From Solanum dulcamara (taxonomy: Eukaryota; Streptophyta; Magnoliopsida; Solanales; Solanaceae), in assembly GCF_947179165.1 (NCBI RefSeq), contig NC_077248.1, forward strand, positions 53,863,732-53,927,731: 64,000 nucleotides of DNA. Direction: 5' to 3'. The notes beneath the pieces are model-generated. The model ran no database searches. It saw only the letters and a list, made by a program, of their open reading frames with translations, and was not told the DNA's origin. The translations under genes and the position numbers were made by a program. Below, piece by piece: positions 1 through 10,758 of the stretch (positions are counted from its first letter, which is position 1; each line of letters starts with the position of its first letter).

Positions 1-1539
1 TCACATGATTTTAACTCGACTCCATTATTATTAAGGAGCAAAGATTTAGATTACAAACTCTTGTAATTTGGGAATTAAACTCTTAATTCATTCCCCCTTA
101 GTGTAACAACTCTGTTACACAAACTAAGAACAACTCTACCACTAAATTAACCGGAACTAGTCGATTTAGACTTTAAGAACTCAACATAGCTAACTCTAGC
201 TACAACTCTGAAAACTCAAGAATGATCTAGTTCTTTTATGACTCAGGAATAGATATACAGATATTACGCATAGAAATATAAATCTAAAAACAACTAAGAA
301 CGACGATAACTCATCAGATCCCATGTTGTTATTCGAGAGAATATTTCTTGAGAAAATAGCTTTTGCTTGTGTGAAAATCAGGAATGCAAAAAACTGGTTT
401 TGTGTCATTGAAGAAGAGACCTATATATGATGGATACAAAACCTAGGAATAATGCCATTGGCTAGGAATCTGGTGCTCTGCAAATAGACGCGCACTAACA
501 ACCACTGCAGTAGTGGCAGTGGTTGCAGAATACGTTTTACAGCTGTCATTTTCATGACACGGAATCTACAATTTCTCACAGGACGAAGTTCCTCATTAGG
601 TCCCAGGATTTGTTAAATCATCAAAACTTCAAAGTCAGCTCATAATAACACATATTATTAGGAATTCATCTGCTATGATTTTTTTTCTCGACAATCTTTG
701 GCATACTAATATTTCATTGAAAATTTATTTCCTTAATTGGATGATTTTTGAGAAACTATAAGCATTTGTATGTTATAAATAAATTGAACATTAACTCTAA
801 TACTGATTGCTTTTGTTGAAGGATACCACAGGTTAAAACCACACAACACATTTTTATCCAAAGATATGATTGAAGACCCCCTAGAAATACACCATGTCAA
901 CCAACATATTGTTAATATTTTCACGACCGGTAAAACATAAAATCAACCAACAAGATCCAAAAAATTCTCCTTCAAATTGCTCCAACATGCATTTGTTGGA
1001 ACTTATGATAACAAATGTGTGTTTGTACATATGACAATCAAAAAAAAAAAAATTACCACTTCAAATGGAATATCAAATCATTTAAAATGTTAATTTGAAT
1101 AATTCAGTACACACTTTTAAGTCCATTTTGAAACAGCCAAATCACTCTACTACAGTGAAAAGATTTAAATTTGTACAAAAATGAAATAAGTATGTTGAAA
1201 CAAAGCACAAATGAAACAATCAAATCGAACACAATTATGTATTTTTTTTTTAATTAAGTTAAGCTTTTGTGCATAATTGGCATCAAAGGGATTGTAATTT
1301 CCTTGACCTTCTGGATTTTTGGGTGATGGCATTATCAGGTAGCGGCAAATGTGTGTTTTATTGAGACCAGTTTTTGCTAATACAACACCACTTAGATATT
1401 ATCAGAATTATTAATTTCTGATAATAATTTCTGCATTGTTTATTGCCATTTAATTTCTGCATTGTATTGTTGTTTATAGTTGTGGCGCCATTATACCTTC
1501 ATTATCTTATTTATTTATTTATTTATAGTAGTTAATGCT
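1..1539. other. Anonymous AT-rich non-coding DNA
   Basis: No open frame here has recognisable protein similarity; the short frames are chance frames in AT-rich DNA. Two perfect hairpins are visible: GTGTAACA/TGTTACAC at 101-120 with a 4-nt loop, and CAACCACTGC/GCAGTGGTTG at 499-525 with a 7-nt loop. A C5 run at 93-97 beside the first hairpin resembles the minus-strand polypurine-tract/LTR junction of a Copia element, but no partner LTR was found. Confidence 0.5.
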
Positions 1540-1782
1540 TCTTTCTTTCCGTACAATTCTACCATGACTTTCTCACTTTTGTTATTCCTTGTTTTTATCT
1601 TGTTTTCATCTTGTTTGTCCTTATTTGACCTCTTATCTTGTTTTCTTCTCTTGAAACCGAGGGTCTTTCGGAAACAGCGCTCTACCTTTCAAGGTGGGGG
1701 TTAGGTCTGCGTACACTCTACCCTCCCCAGACCCCACATTGTGGGATTATACTGGGTTTGTTGTTGTTGTTGTTTGTTTGCC
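1540..1782 (+). mobile_element. 5'-truncated LINE/SINE 3' tail ending in TTG repeats
   Basis: The block from about 1560 ends in a GAGGGTCTTTCGGAAACAGC-like segment, a GGTCTGCGTACACTCTACCC segment, CCCCAGACCCCACA, and then a (TTG)n tail at 1757-1774. The same ordered blocks occur at the end of the LINE at 57480-57605 and on the minus strand at 58986-59083. From memory this is the shared 3' end of solanaceous RTE-type LINEs and TS SINEs. It contains no protein-coding part, so it is a truncated insertion. The 5' edge is uncertain. Confidence 0.7.
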
Positions 1783-2060
1783 TTTTATACAATATATTAT
1801 AAGGTTAATACATTATTTATAGAAAATTTATATTGTTTATAATGTGCATATATACTATTGCAATTTTATTTTTTTGATTATGTAGGTATAAATTATAAAT
1901 ATAACTATATGAATATGATATATTGTATTGGGTAGCATACTTTTGAAAAATTATCTTTTTCTGTTCTTAAAATACTACTTGGAATTTTTGCAAAAATTAT
2001 TTATATACTTGAAACTTTTGAAAATTGACCAATTCATGATTTCAAATGAAAACACAATAA
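1783..2060. other. AT-rich spacer
   Basis: Nothing recognisable apart from the TAA at 2058-2060, which is the left target-site duplication of the next element. Confidence 0.5.
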
Positions 2061-2411
2061 GGGTGTGTTTGGTACTAAGGAAACTAAACATTTTTCATGA
2101 AAAATATATTCAATACAAAATTAAAAAAATATTATCCTAAAAATAATCTATATAATCTAAACAAATATAATGGAATGTCGGGGTAACTGGTAGGTGTGGG
2201 TTGGTGGGGATAGGGGCCATGAAGGTAGGGGTGAAGTTGAGTATGTTGGAGAGTAGGAGAACCCAATCAATAAAATGTCAAATGTCATTTGTAGAATTTA
2301 TTTGTATACTTTAAAGTCATCTTTCTCATTTTTTTAAGAGACTTATTCTTTGACGTCGAATATAAAAAAGTAAGAAAATATCACCGCTTCCCATCGGTAT
2401 CTAACGCACCC
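2061..2411. mobile_element. Small TIR element (Harbinger-type MITE candidate)
   Basis: It starts GGGTGTGTTTGGTA and ends TATCTAACGCACCC, imperfect terminal inverted repeats, and is flanked on both sides by TAA (2058-2060 and 2412-2414), a 3-bp duplication typical of PIF/Harbinger. The 351-bp body is non-coding and has a G-rich tract at about 2175-2260. The superfamily is inferred from TSD length and TIR form only. Confidence 0.55.
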
Positions 2412-2414
2412 TAA

Positions 2415-3366
2415 GGGTATCTCCAACCCACTCTCTATTTTACTCTCCAAATATAAAGAATAGAGAGTATTTGGAGACAACCAACTCTAACCCAATTCTC
2501 TATTTTATTTACGAAAAAAGAAATTTTTTTTCTCTCCTTAATATTATATTATTATTTTCTCCGAACCCCGCGCATAGCGGGAGCTTTAGTGCACTGGGCT
2601 GTCCTTTTAATATTATATTATTATTTCAATTTTATTTTTATTTTCTTATTTCGTAATATAAATCATTTTTTTATTTTTTTTCAAATAATCACCATATTTA
2701 ATTTTCATGTAATATAAAATTTATTTTTTCCAAATTCTTAATATTTATTATAATTTTTTATTTTAAATTTCTAAATAATATAAATTGTAAGCAAATATTA
2801 AATAATATATATACTAATGGACATTCAAATAAAAGTGATATCATTAATGAAATACAATTATGTAAGTATTACATAAATACTCAACTTTCAATTTTGAAAA
2901 CACTAAATTAGTAATTTTATTTTTTTAATTTTTCACAATGTTATATCATGTTCGGCATAATCCAATCATATCGAATAACATATTTGGAATATTTGAAGAA
3001 AATTAAAAATAATATATTTGAAATATTTGACGAAAATTAAAGTGACAAATTTTTTAAAAAAAATTAAAAATATTATTAATCCGGAATGATAGTAATATAT
3101 ATTAAATAATATATATTTTAAAATGTTGTATTACATTAAACAAAATTACGTATAATAGAGATTTAATTAATGACATTATATGATTTATGATATGTTAATT
3201 ATAAATATTGTATAATAGAAAGTAGAAAGATAATATATAATAATGAAAAATATTCAAAAAGTGAAATAGAGAGTGTGAATAGGAGTTAACCAAATTTGGA
3301 GAACTACTATTCGATTCTCTACATTTGGAGTGTAGAGAGTAAAATAGAGGGTGATTGAAGTGCTCA
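2415..3366. mobile_element. TIR element abutting the previous one (MITE)
   Basis: It begins immediately after the TAA that closes the preceding element. Its left arm (about 2425-2485, CTCTCTATTTTACTCTCC core) is matched in inverted orientation at about 3285-3360 (GGAGTGTAGAGAGTAAAATA). The interior is AT-rich and non-coding and contains a SINE remnant at 2558-2606. The right boundary is approximate because a second partial copy of the same arm follows at 3364-3390. Confidence 0.5.
2558..2606 (+). mobile_element. 5'-truncated Au-type SINE (3' end only)
   Basis: These 49 bp carry the CCCCGCGCATAGCGGGAGCT core and the GTGCACTGGGCTGTCCTT end that I recall as the Au SINE 3' terminus. The segment is flanked by a perfect 20-bp direct repeat, TTAATATTATATTATTATTT, at 2538-2557 and 2607-2626. 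A long TSD around a 3'-end fragment is what abortive target-primed reverse transcription leaves. The AT-rich duplication could partly be chance, but the embedded GC-rich core is clearly foreign to its surroundings. Confidence 0.75.
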
Positions 3367-3392
3367 TTCTCTATTTTATTCTCTAAATAGGC

Positions 3393-4336
3393 GGAACCCA
3401 TTGGTAGCCCCCTAAAGTTGGCACCAACTTTTACTTAGACACCTCAATTAAGGTATGTTCATTTTAGACACATCAAGTAAAGTCTCGATGTGTCATTTTG
3501 ACACTTTTTTTACAATCACCAAAATATCTAAAGTGTATATTATACACTTGCCGATAATGTGTCAAAGTGGTGAATTAAATGAAGTCACGTGGCATATATA
3601 TATCAAAAAGAATTTTAAAATAATGACTTTTGAGTAGAAAAAAAAGTGGTCATTAACTTGATGACATGTGACATTTTTTACCTAAATAATAATTTTTTTT
3701 AAAAAAGAAGAAATTCACCTTTTAAAAAAAAGTGATTTTTGAAAAAAAGAAAAAAATCACCCCCACCTAGTCGTTTTCTTCACGCACCCCACCCAATCGT
3801 TTTCGCTACGACTCCACCTCCACTCAGCCCAACCCCAACCCCTCCTCCGTCCTATCAGGTCGTCTTCTCCATCTCCACCCACCCCAACCCCAACTCCAAC
3901 TCCTTCCCCACGCATATTGTCTTCTCAAGAAACACTATTAAAAGAAACTATTTTGAAAATTTTATTTTACAAAGACATAATTTTTTCTTCTTTATTTTTA
4001 AAAATCAATAACTAATTAACAATGGAAGGAAAACAAGAACTAGATCTAAGCAATGACAATGAGATTATAAAATCAAGGTTCAAAGTTATGGAGAAAAACA
4101 TCTAGAAAATGGAGAAGAAGAAGAAAAAGAAAAAATATATATATATTTATTTTATATTTTAAAAAAATATTCTTCATGCGCTCAAAATGGGTGTAGCACA
4201 TGCAATGTCTCAAGTCAGGACAAAGTGTCAAAATGACATATCAGGATTTTATTTGAAGTGTCTAAAATGAATAAAGATTAATTAAAGTGTCTAAATAAAA
4301 GTTGATACTAATTTTAAAGGGATACCGATGGATTCC
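3393..4336. mobile_element. Long-TIR non-autonomous element (MULE-like MITE candidate)
   Basis: Its left end (3393-3510) and the reverse complement of its right end (about 4200-4336) share about 100 bp of imperfect inverted repeat: GGAACCCATTGGTAGCCC against GGAATCCATCGGTATCCC, the CATTTTAGACAC block, and the GTGTCATTTTGACACTTT block. The interior has a G-poor, C-rich tract at 3755-3910 and a purine-rich stretch near 4085-4130. The open frame at 3739-4011 is compositional. No clean TSD was seen. Confidence 0.6.
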
Positions 4337-5431
4337 CTCCTTCAAATATAGAGATGGTGTAGATCCATAGGATTGTACGTTCTCACCATCTAATGAGTGA
4401 CAAGTGTTTTCCGTCTCGTTGGAATTTTTTTGAAAGTCACATCATTTTCATGGTATTTCGTCTTTAGTAAATTTCTCCGTCCATCAGATTCAATTTGGAC
4501 CGTCTGATTTTCTACCAATACCTTTCTCATTGACTATAGCCTGCTAGGTAATATTTTTGAGAGATCAAAATGCTTATTTTCTATAATAATAATAAAAAAT
4601 AAAGCTTATGAAAGATAATAAGTATTACTTAGAAAATAGCATAATTTGTTTTTTTTTTCATAAGTTAAAAAAATAATTTTTCTCAAAAGTACTTTTTAGA
4701 AAAATATTTTGAGAAAAGTACAATACGAAATATATTTTTAAGGGTTTACCTAAACACTAATTGACTCAAAATGCTTTTAAAATTTATTGACCAAAATATA
4801 AACTATTTCTCCCTAAACATATTTTCTTTGAAAAGCACTATTGAAAAAAAAAACATTTTCAATGTAAGCTAATTTTTAAAATTTGACTAACCAAACAATA
4901 GAATTAGAGGAAGCTTTTGTACAATATACACAACTCACTCCATTTGCACTATGTACTCAACTCACTCCATTATTTTCAACATAGAACATAAATATATCAA
5001 TAATTTTCAACAAGTAATATATATTTAAATCTATAATCTTAATATATATAATAATTAATTTAATGGTGAACTTTAAATATTCAACATATTAAATATAAAT
5101 TTTGGATTCCCACATATCTGCCACTGACCCCACCTCTCCACCTTTTGATGTACCAATAACCATTAGACCCAATAGTGTGTTGTTTTTCCTGTTATATTGT
5201 TTTTTGTCATTAGCAAACTGTATATACTTAACCCCACCCCCGGCCCTTCTTATCATTATATATGTACACACCAGAAATGAAAAAAAAAAAAAAACTAAAG
5301 CAAATGCATACTTGTTATTAATGTATAATACTTACATGATCCACACGTACAGCTGTGTATGAATGTAATTAATCAATCATTGCGTATAGAGACTCAGTCA
5401 ATACATGATATACGTTTGCACTTTATGCAAC
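4337..5431. other. Upstream intergenic region of the phospholipase gene
   Basis: AT-rich, no gene. An imperfect inverted repeat around TTCTCAAAAGTACTTTT / TTTTGAGAAAAGTAC lies at about 4675-4722. The opposed open frames at 5089-5362 have no family features. Confidence 0.5.
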
Positions 5432-5438
5432 TATAAAA
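5432..5438 (+). promoter_or_regulatory. TATA box of the phospholipase gene
   Basis: TATAAAA in the context CTATAAAAAGG, 115 bp before the ATG at 5547. A transcription start about 30 bp downstream (near 5465) would give a 5' UTR of about 80 nt. Confidence 0.6.
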
Positions 5439-5546
5439 AGGCCACTTTGAAGCAACCTTTTTAAAGTGTACCAAGATATATTTTTTTAGTCCCTTTTGCA
5501 TAACTTCTGGAGAAGTACATTAATTAAGAAACCAGTTTTTCATATC

Positions 5547-6896
5547 ATGAAGCTTTCTTTTAAATCATTACCCCCATGCACTTCCAAACAAAACCCCCAA
5601 CAACAACATACATTCCAGTTCGTCACCATTACTGAACCAACACATAAGTTTACAAGAAATTTAAACCTCACCAAGAACATCAAAAACTTAATTCTTGGCT
5701 GGATTAATACTGAGCCTACTAGTCCAAATTTAGCTTCAACATCCTCTTGGACGGTGCCTAGTTTCTCTGGACGTTGCCCAGAGAAACTAGGCAAGAATTG
5801 GATGGAGTATCAAGGAATCAAGAATTGGGAAGGTTTGCTCGATCCGCTAGATGATAATTTACGTGGAGAAATAATAAGATATGGCCATTTTGTTGAAGCT
5901 GCTTATAGAGCTTGTAATTTTGATCCTTCTTCCCCTTCATACGCAATGTGTAAATACTCAAAGAAAAAACTTTTTCATCATTCTGGCTTTCCGGGTACTG
6001 GTTATCGTGTTTCCAAGTACTTGAAAGCTACTAGCGGGATTAATCTCCCAAGTTGGGTTGATAAAGTGCCTAAATGGATAGCTAAGCAATCGAGTTGGAT
6101 TGGTTATGTCGCAATTTGTCATGACCAAAGAGAAATCGCAAGACTAGGGAGAAGAGACGTTGTCATTGCCTTACGAGGCACAGCAACTTGCTTAGAGTGG
6201 CTCGAGAATATACGAGCCACTCTCACTCCTCTCCCTAACATTAATGAAGATAACATTAAATGTTGTTCCAGTATATGTTTCCCAATGGTCGAAAGTGGTT
6301 TCCTAAGTTTATATACATCCAAAATTGACACACTTCAGAGTCTACAAGATATGGTCAGAGAAGAAATAGCCCGAATAAAAAAATCTTACGCTGGTGAAAC
6401 ATTAAGCTTCACCATCGCAGGCCACTCCCTTGGGGCTGCGTTAGCAACTCTAACAGCCTACGATATTAAACAATTTTTCAGAGAAATACCCTTAGTCACC
6501 GTCATGTCGTTTGGTGGTCCAAGGGTCGGAAACCACAGCTTCCGATACCATCTTGATAAACAAGGTACAAAAATTTTGCGTATTGTCAACTCAGACGATC
6601 TTATAACCAAAGTCCCCGGATTTGTCATTGACAATAACGATAATAATTTTACGAAAAAAAGTGGCCATTGGATGCAAAAGCTTGTGGAAGATAGTCAATG
6701 GGTATATGCAGATGTTGGATGTGAACTACGGTTAAGTAGTAGTGATTCACCATACTTTAATGGTATTAATATTGCAGCTTGTCATGAATTAAATACTTAT
6801 CTTCATTTGGTTAATGGTTTTGTTAGCTCAAACTGTCCTGTTAGAGCTACTGCAAAAAAGATGATGCAGAAAAGTAACAATGTAAAAAGTACGTAA
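5547..6896 (+). CDS. Class I phospholipase A1 (DAD1 / PLA1-I type), probably plastid-targeted
   Basis: A 449-residue intronless lipase of the plant PLA1-I family, whose members release the sn-1 fatty acid from plastid glycero- or galactolipids; some feed linolenic acid into jasmonate synthesis. The alpha/beta-hydrolase nucleophile elbow GHSLGAALA puts the catalytic Ser at residue 294; NSDDLITKVPG supplies the Asp (probably 351) and CHELNTYLHLV the His (413). The diagnostic N-terminal block NWEGLLDPLD and GYVAICHDQREIARLGRRD are present. Residues 1 to about 60 are Ser/Thr/Lys-rich with few acidic residues, fitting a transit peptide. I start at ATG 5547: the open frame extends upstream only through a TTG at 5496. 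The usual RRD-x-ALVNK C-terminal motif is missing and the last 20 residues are Lys-rich and divergent, so the protein may be slightly truncated. Family assignment is firm; the substrate is inference. Confidence 0.93.
   Translation: MKLSFKSLPPCTSKQNPQQQHTFQFVTITEPTHKFTRNLNLTKNIKNLILGWINTEPTSPNLASTSSWTVPSFSGRCPEKLGKNWMEYQGIKNWEGLLDPLDDNLRGEIIRYGHFVEAAYRACNFDPSSPSYAMCKYSKKKLFHHSGFPGTGYRVSKYLKATSGINLPSWVDKVPKWIAKQSSWIGYVAICHDQREIARLGRRDVVIALRGTATCLEWLENIRATLTPLPNINEDNIKCCSSICFPMVESGFLSLYTSKIDTLQSLQDMVREEIARIKKSYAGETLSFTIAGHSLGAALATLTAYDIKQFFREIPLVTVMSFGGPRVGNHSFRYHLDKQGTKILRIVNSDDLITKVPGFVIDNNDNNFTKKSGHWMQKLVEDSQWVYADVGCELRLSSSDSPYFNGINIAACHELNTYLHLVNGFVSSNCPVRATAKKMMQKSNNVKST
5755..5793. repeat. 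16-bp perfect inverted repeat inside the phospholipase coding sequence
   Basis: TGCCTAGTTTCTCTGG (5755-5770) and CCAGAGAAACTAGGCA (5778-5793) are exact reverse complements with a 7-nt loop. It encodes part of the segment between transit peptide and mature domain (VPSFSGRCPEKLG), just before the conserved NWEGLLDPLD block, and keeps the frame open. Confidence 0.9.
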
Positions 6897-8578
6897 TAGA
6901 AATGACGATATCAACTACTAATTTTAACATTAACTTTCCATAAACGCTATTACTATTTTTTCACCCACCAGCCGTCCTTGAATATTTCTTTACTTACCTC
7001 CATTCGAAACTCATAAAAGCAAAAAGGTTTTTTGCCACCTAGCATTTAGTCTTTTGGATTAATTTTTGAAAATTTATTGGTAAACATCTGTTTGACTATA
7101 CATTTTGGATCAAAATTTGAAAATTTATATTCATATATTTGTATAGTCAAAGATTTGGGATCAGATTAAATAAATTTTCAAGTTTCAAAAATTAACGGCC
7201 AGTAAAATTTTTACTTTCAGTCATAGAAACTCAAGTTTTTTCAAGTAATTGGCAGGTATATAGTTTTAAATTTCAAAAATCATAATTTTAATAAATTCAA
7301 ATTTTTAAGTTTCAACTTAAAATCTATTACTAAACTGGAGTTAAAAGTACCTTTAAAACTCGTAGTTTTCAATATGACATGACATTTCAATGTGTTATTA
7401 AGGGTAAAAAGAGAAACTTAAAGTAAATCAGTTTAAAAATATGAAACTTAGTAAAAAAAATTATGAATAGATTTTAAAAAAAAGTGTCATAAACATACAT
7501 TATTAAATTACATTAATGTGTTATCTCAATCACTATTTTTATGATTTAAATTAAAATATCCTATTCTAAAACAATCATATTATAAAACATTGTAATTCTC
7601 TGACTTGTAACTAAATTTCAACTTCGTTTTGAATGAAGGCCGAATGATATCTTAACAGGTAGTATTACTGAAAGTCAATGATTCCTCTTCTTAGTATTGA
7701 CTTGTAGATAGATGTAACAAAAAGTAATTGAATTGTTTGATAGAATAAAGGTATAGGTAGATAAAGAAAGTCCAATCAAATTGTACGGACAATCGTCCAA
7801 GAATAATGCATAAAGTGCTACACCCTTAGGCTGCGTTTGGTATCGGTGTGTTTTATTTCAATTTTTTAAAATTTAATGAGAGTAGGAAAATAAATTTTGC
7901 AAATGATAGTGCTAAATACAATAATTTGATCTAAATTTTATATTTATGTTAAAATATTCAAATTCTATATGTATTATTTAGAATAGACTAATAATATAAA
8001 AAGACTACTTTAAATTATAACTTCACTCTGCCCCCAATCCTTACACCAACCCACCCAAACTCCGACCCCTATTTCCCCACACCTAACCAAACCGCACCCC
8101 TTCTGACCTCAACCCTCTACCCTACCAACCTATTACCATCTTATCAACGTTGTTTGAATTATATGTATGTGTTATTAAGATAATGTTTTATGTTTATTTA
8201 TCTCAACATCATTAAGTAAGTACGAAAATTATTTATTTATTAGAGCATGTTTTTAATTCATATCAAAGATATTCTTGGTGCGAAAAAAAATATTTTTTTA
8301 ATTTCTCATGTTTAATGGTCAATATTTTTAAAAATATTTTCTCTAGAAAAATAAGATTCTTAAAATTAAGAAAAAATGACTTTTATAATAGAAGTAAAAA
8401 AAAATAAGTTCTACAAGTGTCATTCTATGTAATTGTCTCCTCCCCACAACGGACCAACACACTTCACTCATTTCCCACCCCAATAGCCTTCATCCCCACC
8501 CACCCCGCATTCCTACCCCAACTTCCAACCCTCATAATGTTTTCCTATAATATACACAAATATTTCTAAAATAATATA
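6897..8578. other. Intergenic region downstream of the phospholipase gene
   Basis: No gene. From about 7829 (GGCTGCGTTTGGTAT) the sequence resembles the ends of the TIR element at 2061-2411, and C-rich, G-poor tracts at 8025-8125 and 8430-8530 resemble the reverse complement of its G-rich core. This suggests decayed relatives of that element into which Copia A inserted. Boundaries cannot be drawn. Confidence 0.4.
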
Positions 8579-8883
8579 TGAAACAAAAATATGCAGAGGA
8601 AAAGAAGATATTTGCAATATAAATGAAATGGAACAGAGAGAAGAATGTTGTTGCTTTTTTATTGGAATTGATTTTTATAGCAGTTATGCAGAACATATAT
8701 AATACTAAACCACTAACGTTCAACTCCTAAAATAACTCAACAAATTACTAAGACTAAGATTCTTATCTAGATAAACTAGAAATCTGATTTCATTCCTAAA
8801 AGATAGGAATTGAATTATTTGACTCAGTAAAAGAAACACAAGTAAACAGTAAATAAAAAAATAAGATGCACTAATTTTTAACA
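8579..8883 (-). repeat. 3' LTR of Copia A
   Basis: 305 bp. In element orientation it starts TGTTAAAAATTAG directly after the polypurine tract AAGGGGGAG (complement at 8884-8892) and ends ...CA at 8579. Confidence 0.93.
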
Positions 8884-8892
8884 CTCCCCCTT

Positions 8893-10605
8893 AGTGCATG
8901 CTTATGATCAATAACTCCAAAAGAAGCTCTGAAATATTCAAACTTAGGCTTTATCATGGCCTTTGTAAATATGTCCGCGACTTGCTTATTTGTAGAAATT
9001 TCTTTTAGAAGAATTTTTTGTTCCAGCACTTTCTCTCGAATGTAGTGGTGACGAACCTCTATGTGCTTCATCCGACCATGAAAAATTAAATTCGATGCAA
9101 GCTTGACAACATTTTTGTTATCACATCTAATTTGAACAGCATAATCATCTTTGAACAATATCTCACTGATTAATCTCTTCAACCACATACATTCTTGCGC
9201 AGCCATGTTGCTGCTATGTACTCAGCTTCAGTGCTAGATAATGCGACCACTGGTTGCTTCTTGTTGCACCAAGATACCATAACTAAATCAATGCTAAAAC
9301 AATATCCCAAAATTGAATGTCTGTCATTCGCATTTCCAGCTCAATTTGTGTCGGTTAATCCACTTAACATAAATTTTTCATGTCTTCTATACATAAGACC
9401 ATGATCAAGTGAGCCCTTCACATAACGAAGAATTCTTCTTGTTGCATCTAGGTGTGAACTTCTCGGGCATTGCATGAACTGAGAAATAATTCCAACAGAA
9501 TAAGCATCTCCAGTCTTGTGATAGTTAAACAAATTAAACTACCAACAAGTTGCTAAAAAAATTTGACTTCTTTTAATGGCTTTTCGTCATCTTTCATCAG
9601 CTTAAGATGAGGCACCATTGGAATGGCTTTTTCTTTCGACTCCCACATGTCAAAACGCTGCAATAATTTTTCCGCATATATCTTTTGAGAAATAAAATAT
9701 CCTTGATCTGTTTTTTCAATTTTCAGACCAAGAAAATAGCTCACTTTCAACAAATTCTTCATCTCAAAATGAATAAAAAATTCATTTTTCAGCATCGAAA
9801 TTGCAGCTTCATTATTTTCGATAATGATCATGTCATTCACATATAATAAGACCATTAGGTGCATATTTGATTCTAATTTAATAAATAAACTAGAATTTGC
9901 ATCGAAAAATTTAAAACCACAAAAGATAAAGTATTTGACCACTTTACCATACCAAGCGTGTGGTGTTTGTTTAAGACCATACAATGCTTTCTTTAATCGA
10001 CAAACGTGATGAGGATACTGCTTAGAGACATGTCCTTTAGGCTACTCCATAAACACTTCACGATCCAATTCTCCATAAAGAAAAGCATTTTTTACATCAA
10101 TTTGCTACAACTTTCAATTCTTAGATGCCGCAAGAGAAAAAATGATTCTTATAGTTACCATTTTTACGACTGGACTGAATGTTTCCTCATAATCCAGCCC
10201 ATAACTTTGAGAGAAACCATGTGCGACAAGCCGAAATTTGTATTTATAGACAACCCCATTTGAGTTTTTCTTCAAACGATAAACTCATTTGCAAGTGATA
10301 AGGTCGCTATTCTCTGGCTTCGACACCAACTCCCATGTTTGATTTTTATTTAGAGCGTCAATTTCTTCTTGCATAGCTGCTTTCCACTTTGGATGGCCAT
10401 TTTCTTCTTCAAAGCTTATTGTATCATCCAATACTTCTATAAATAAGCATGAAGTAATTGAGGAATTGTTCAATTGTACCTCGTAATCTCTGAAGTAACG
10501 TGGTTGTCTTTTCTCCCTTATTGAACTCTTTTCAGTTTTTTGTTCACCATAATCATCATTTGAAGTATTTGGACTTGATATCTCATCACTATTTGAAGCC
10601 TGCAA
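8893..10605 (-). pseudogene. Copia A reverse transcriptase and RNase H remnant
   Basis: Pieces in several frames: a pre-RT segment at 10605-10285 ending NGHPKWKAAMQEEIDALNKN, RT at 9984-9553 starting MYGLKQTPHAWY, and RNase H at 9206-8871 with MAAQECMWLKRLI, RCDNKN and MKHIEVRHHYIRE. The RT catalytic box reads YVNDM instead of YVDDM: the first Asp codon has become AAT (plus-strand 9835-9837). With several frameshifts and stops it cannot encode active enzyme. Confidence 0.9.
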
Positions 10606-10758
10606 GTTACTCTCTGGAATTAGCTACAAATGGTCTTGATCGCCCTCAAGAATAATTTCTTCGTTGCTAGTTTTTTGGACTGAATCATGTGATGATATTT
10701 CATCGAACACAACATCTTTGGAAGTTACAAATTTCTTGGTTTCAGGATCCATACACCT

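Noticed and set aside
5496..5546. Upstream extension of the phospholipase reading frame
   Set aside because: It begins with TTG, not ATG; the first ATG in frame is 5547 and lies at a normal distance from the TATA box.
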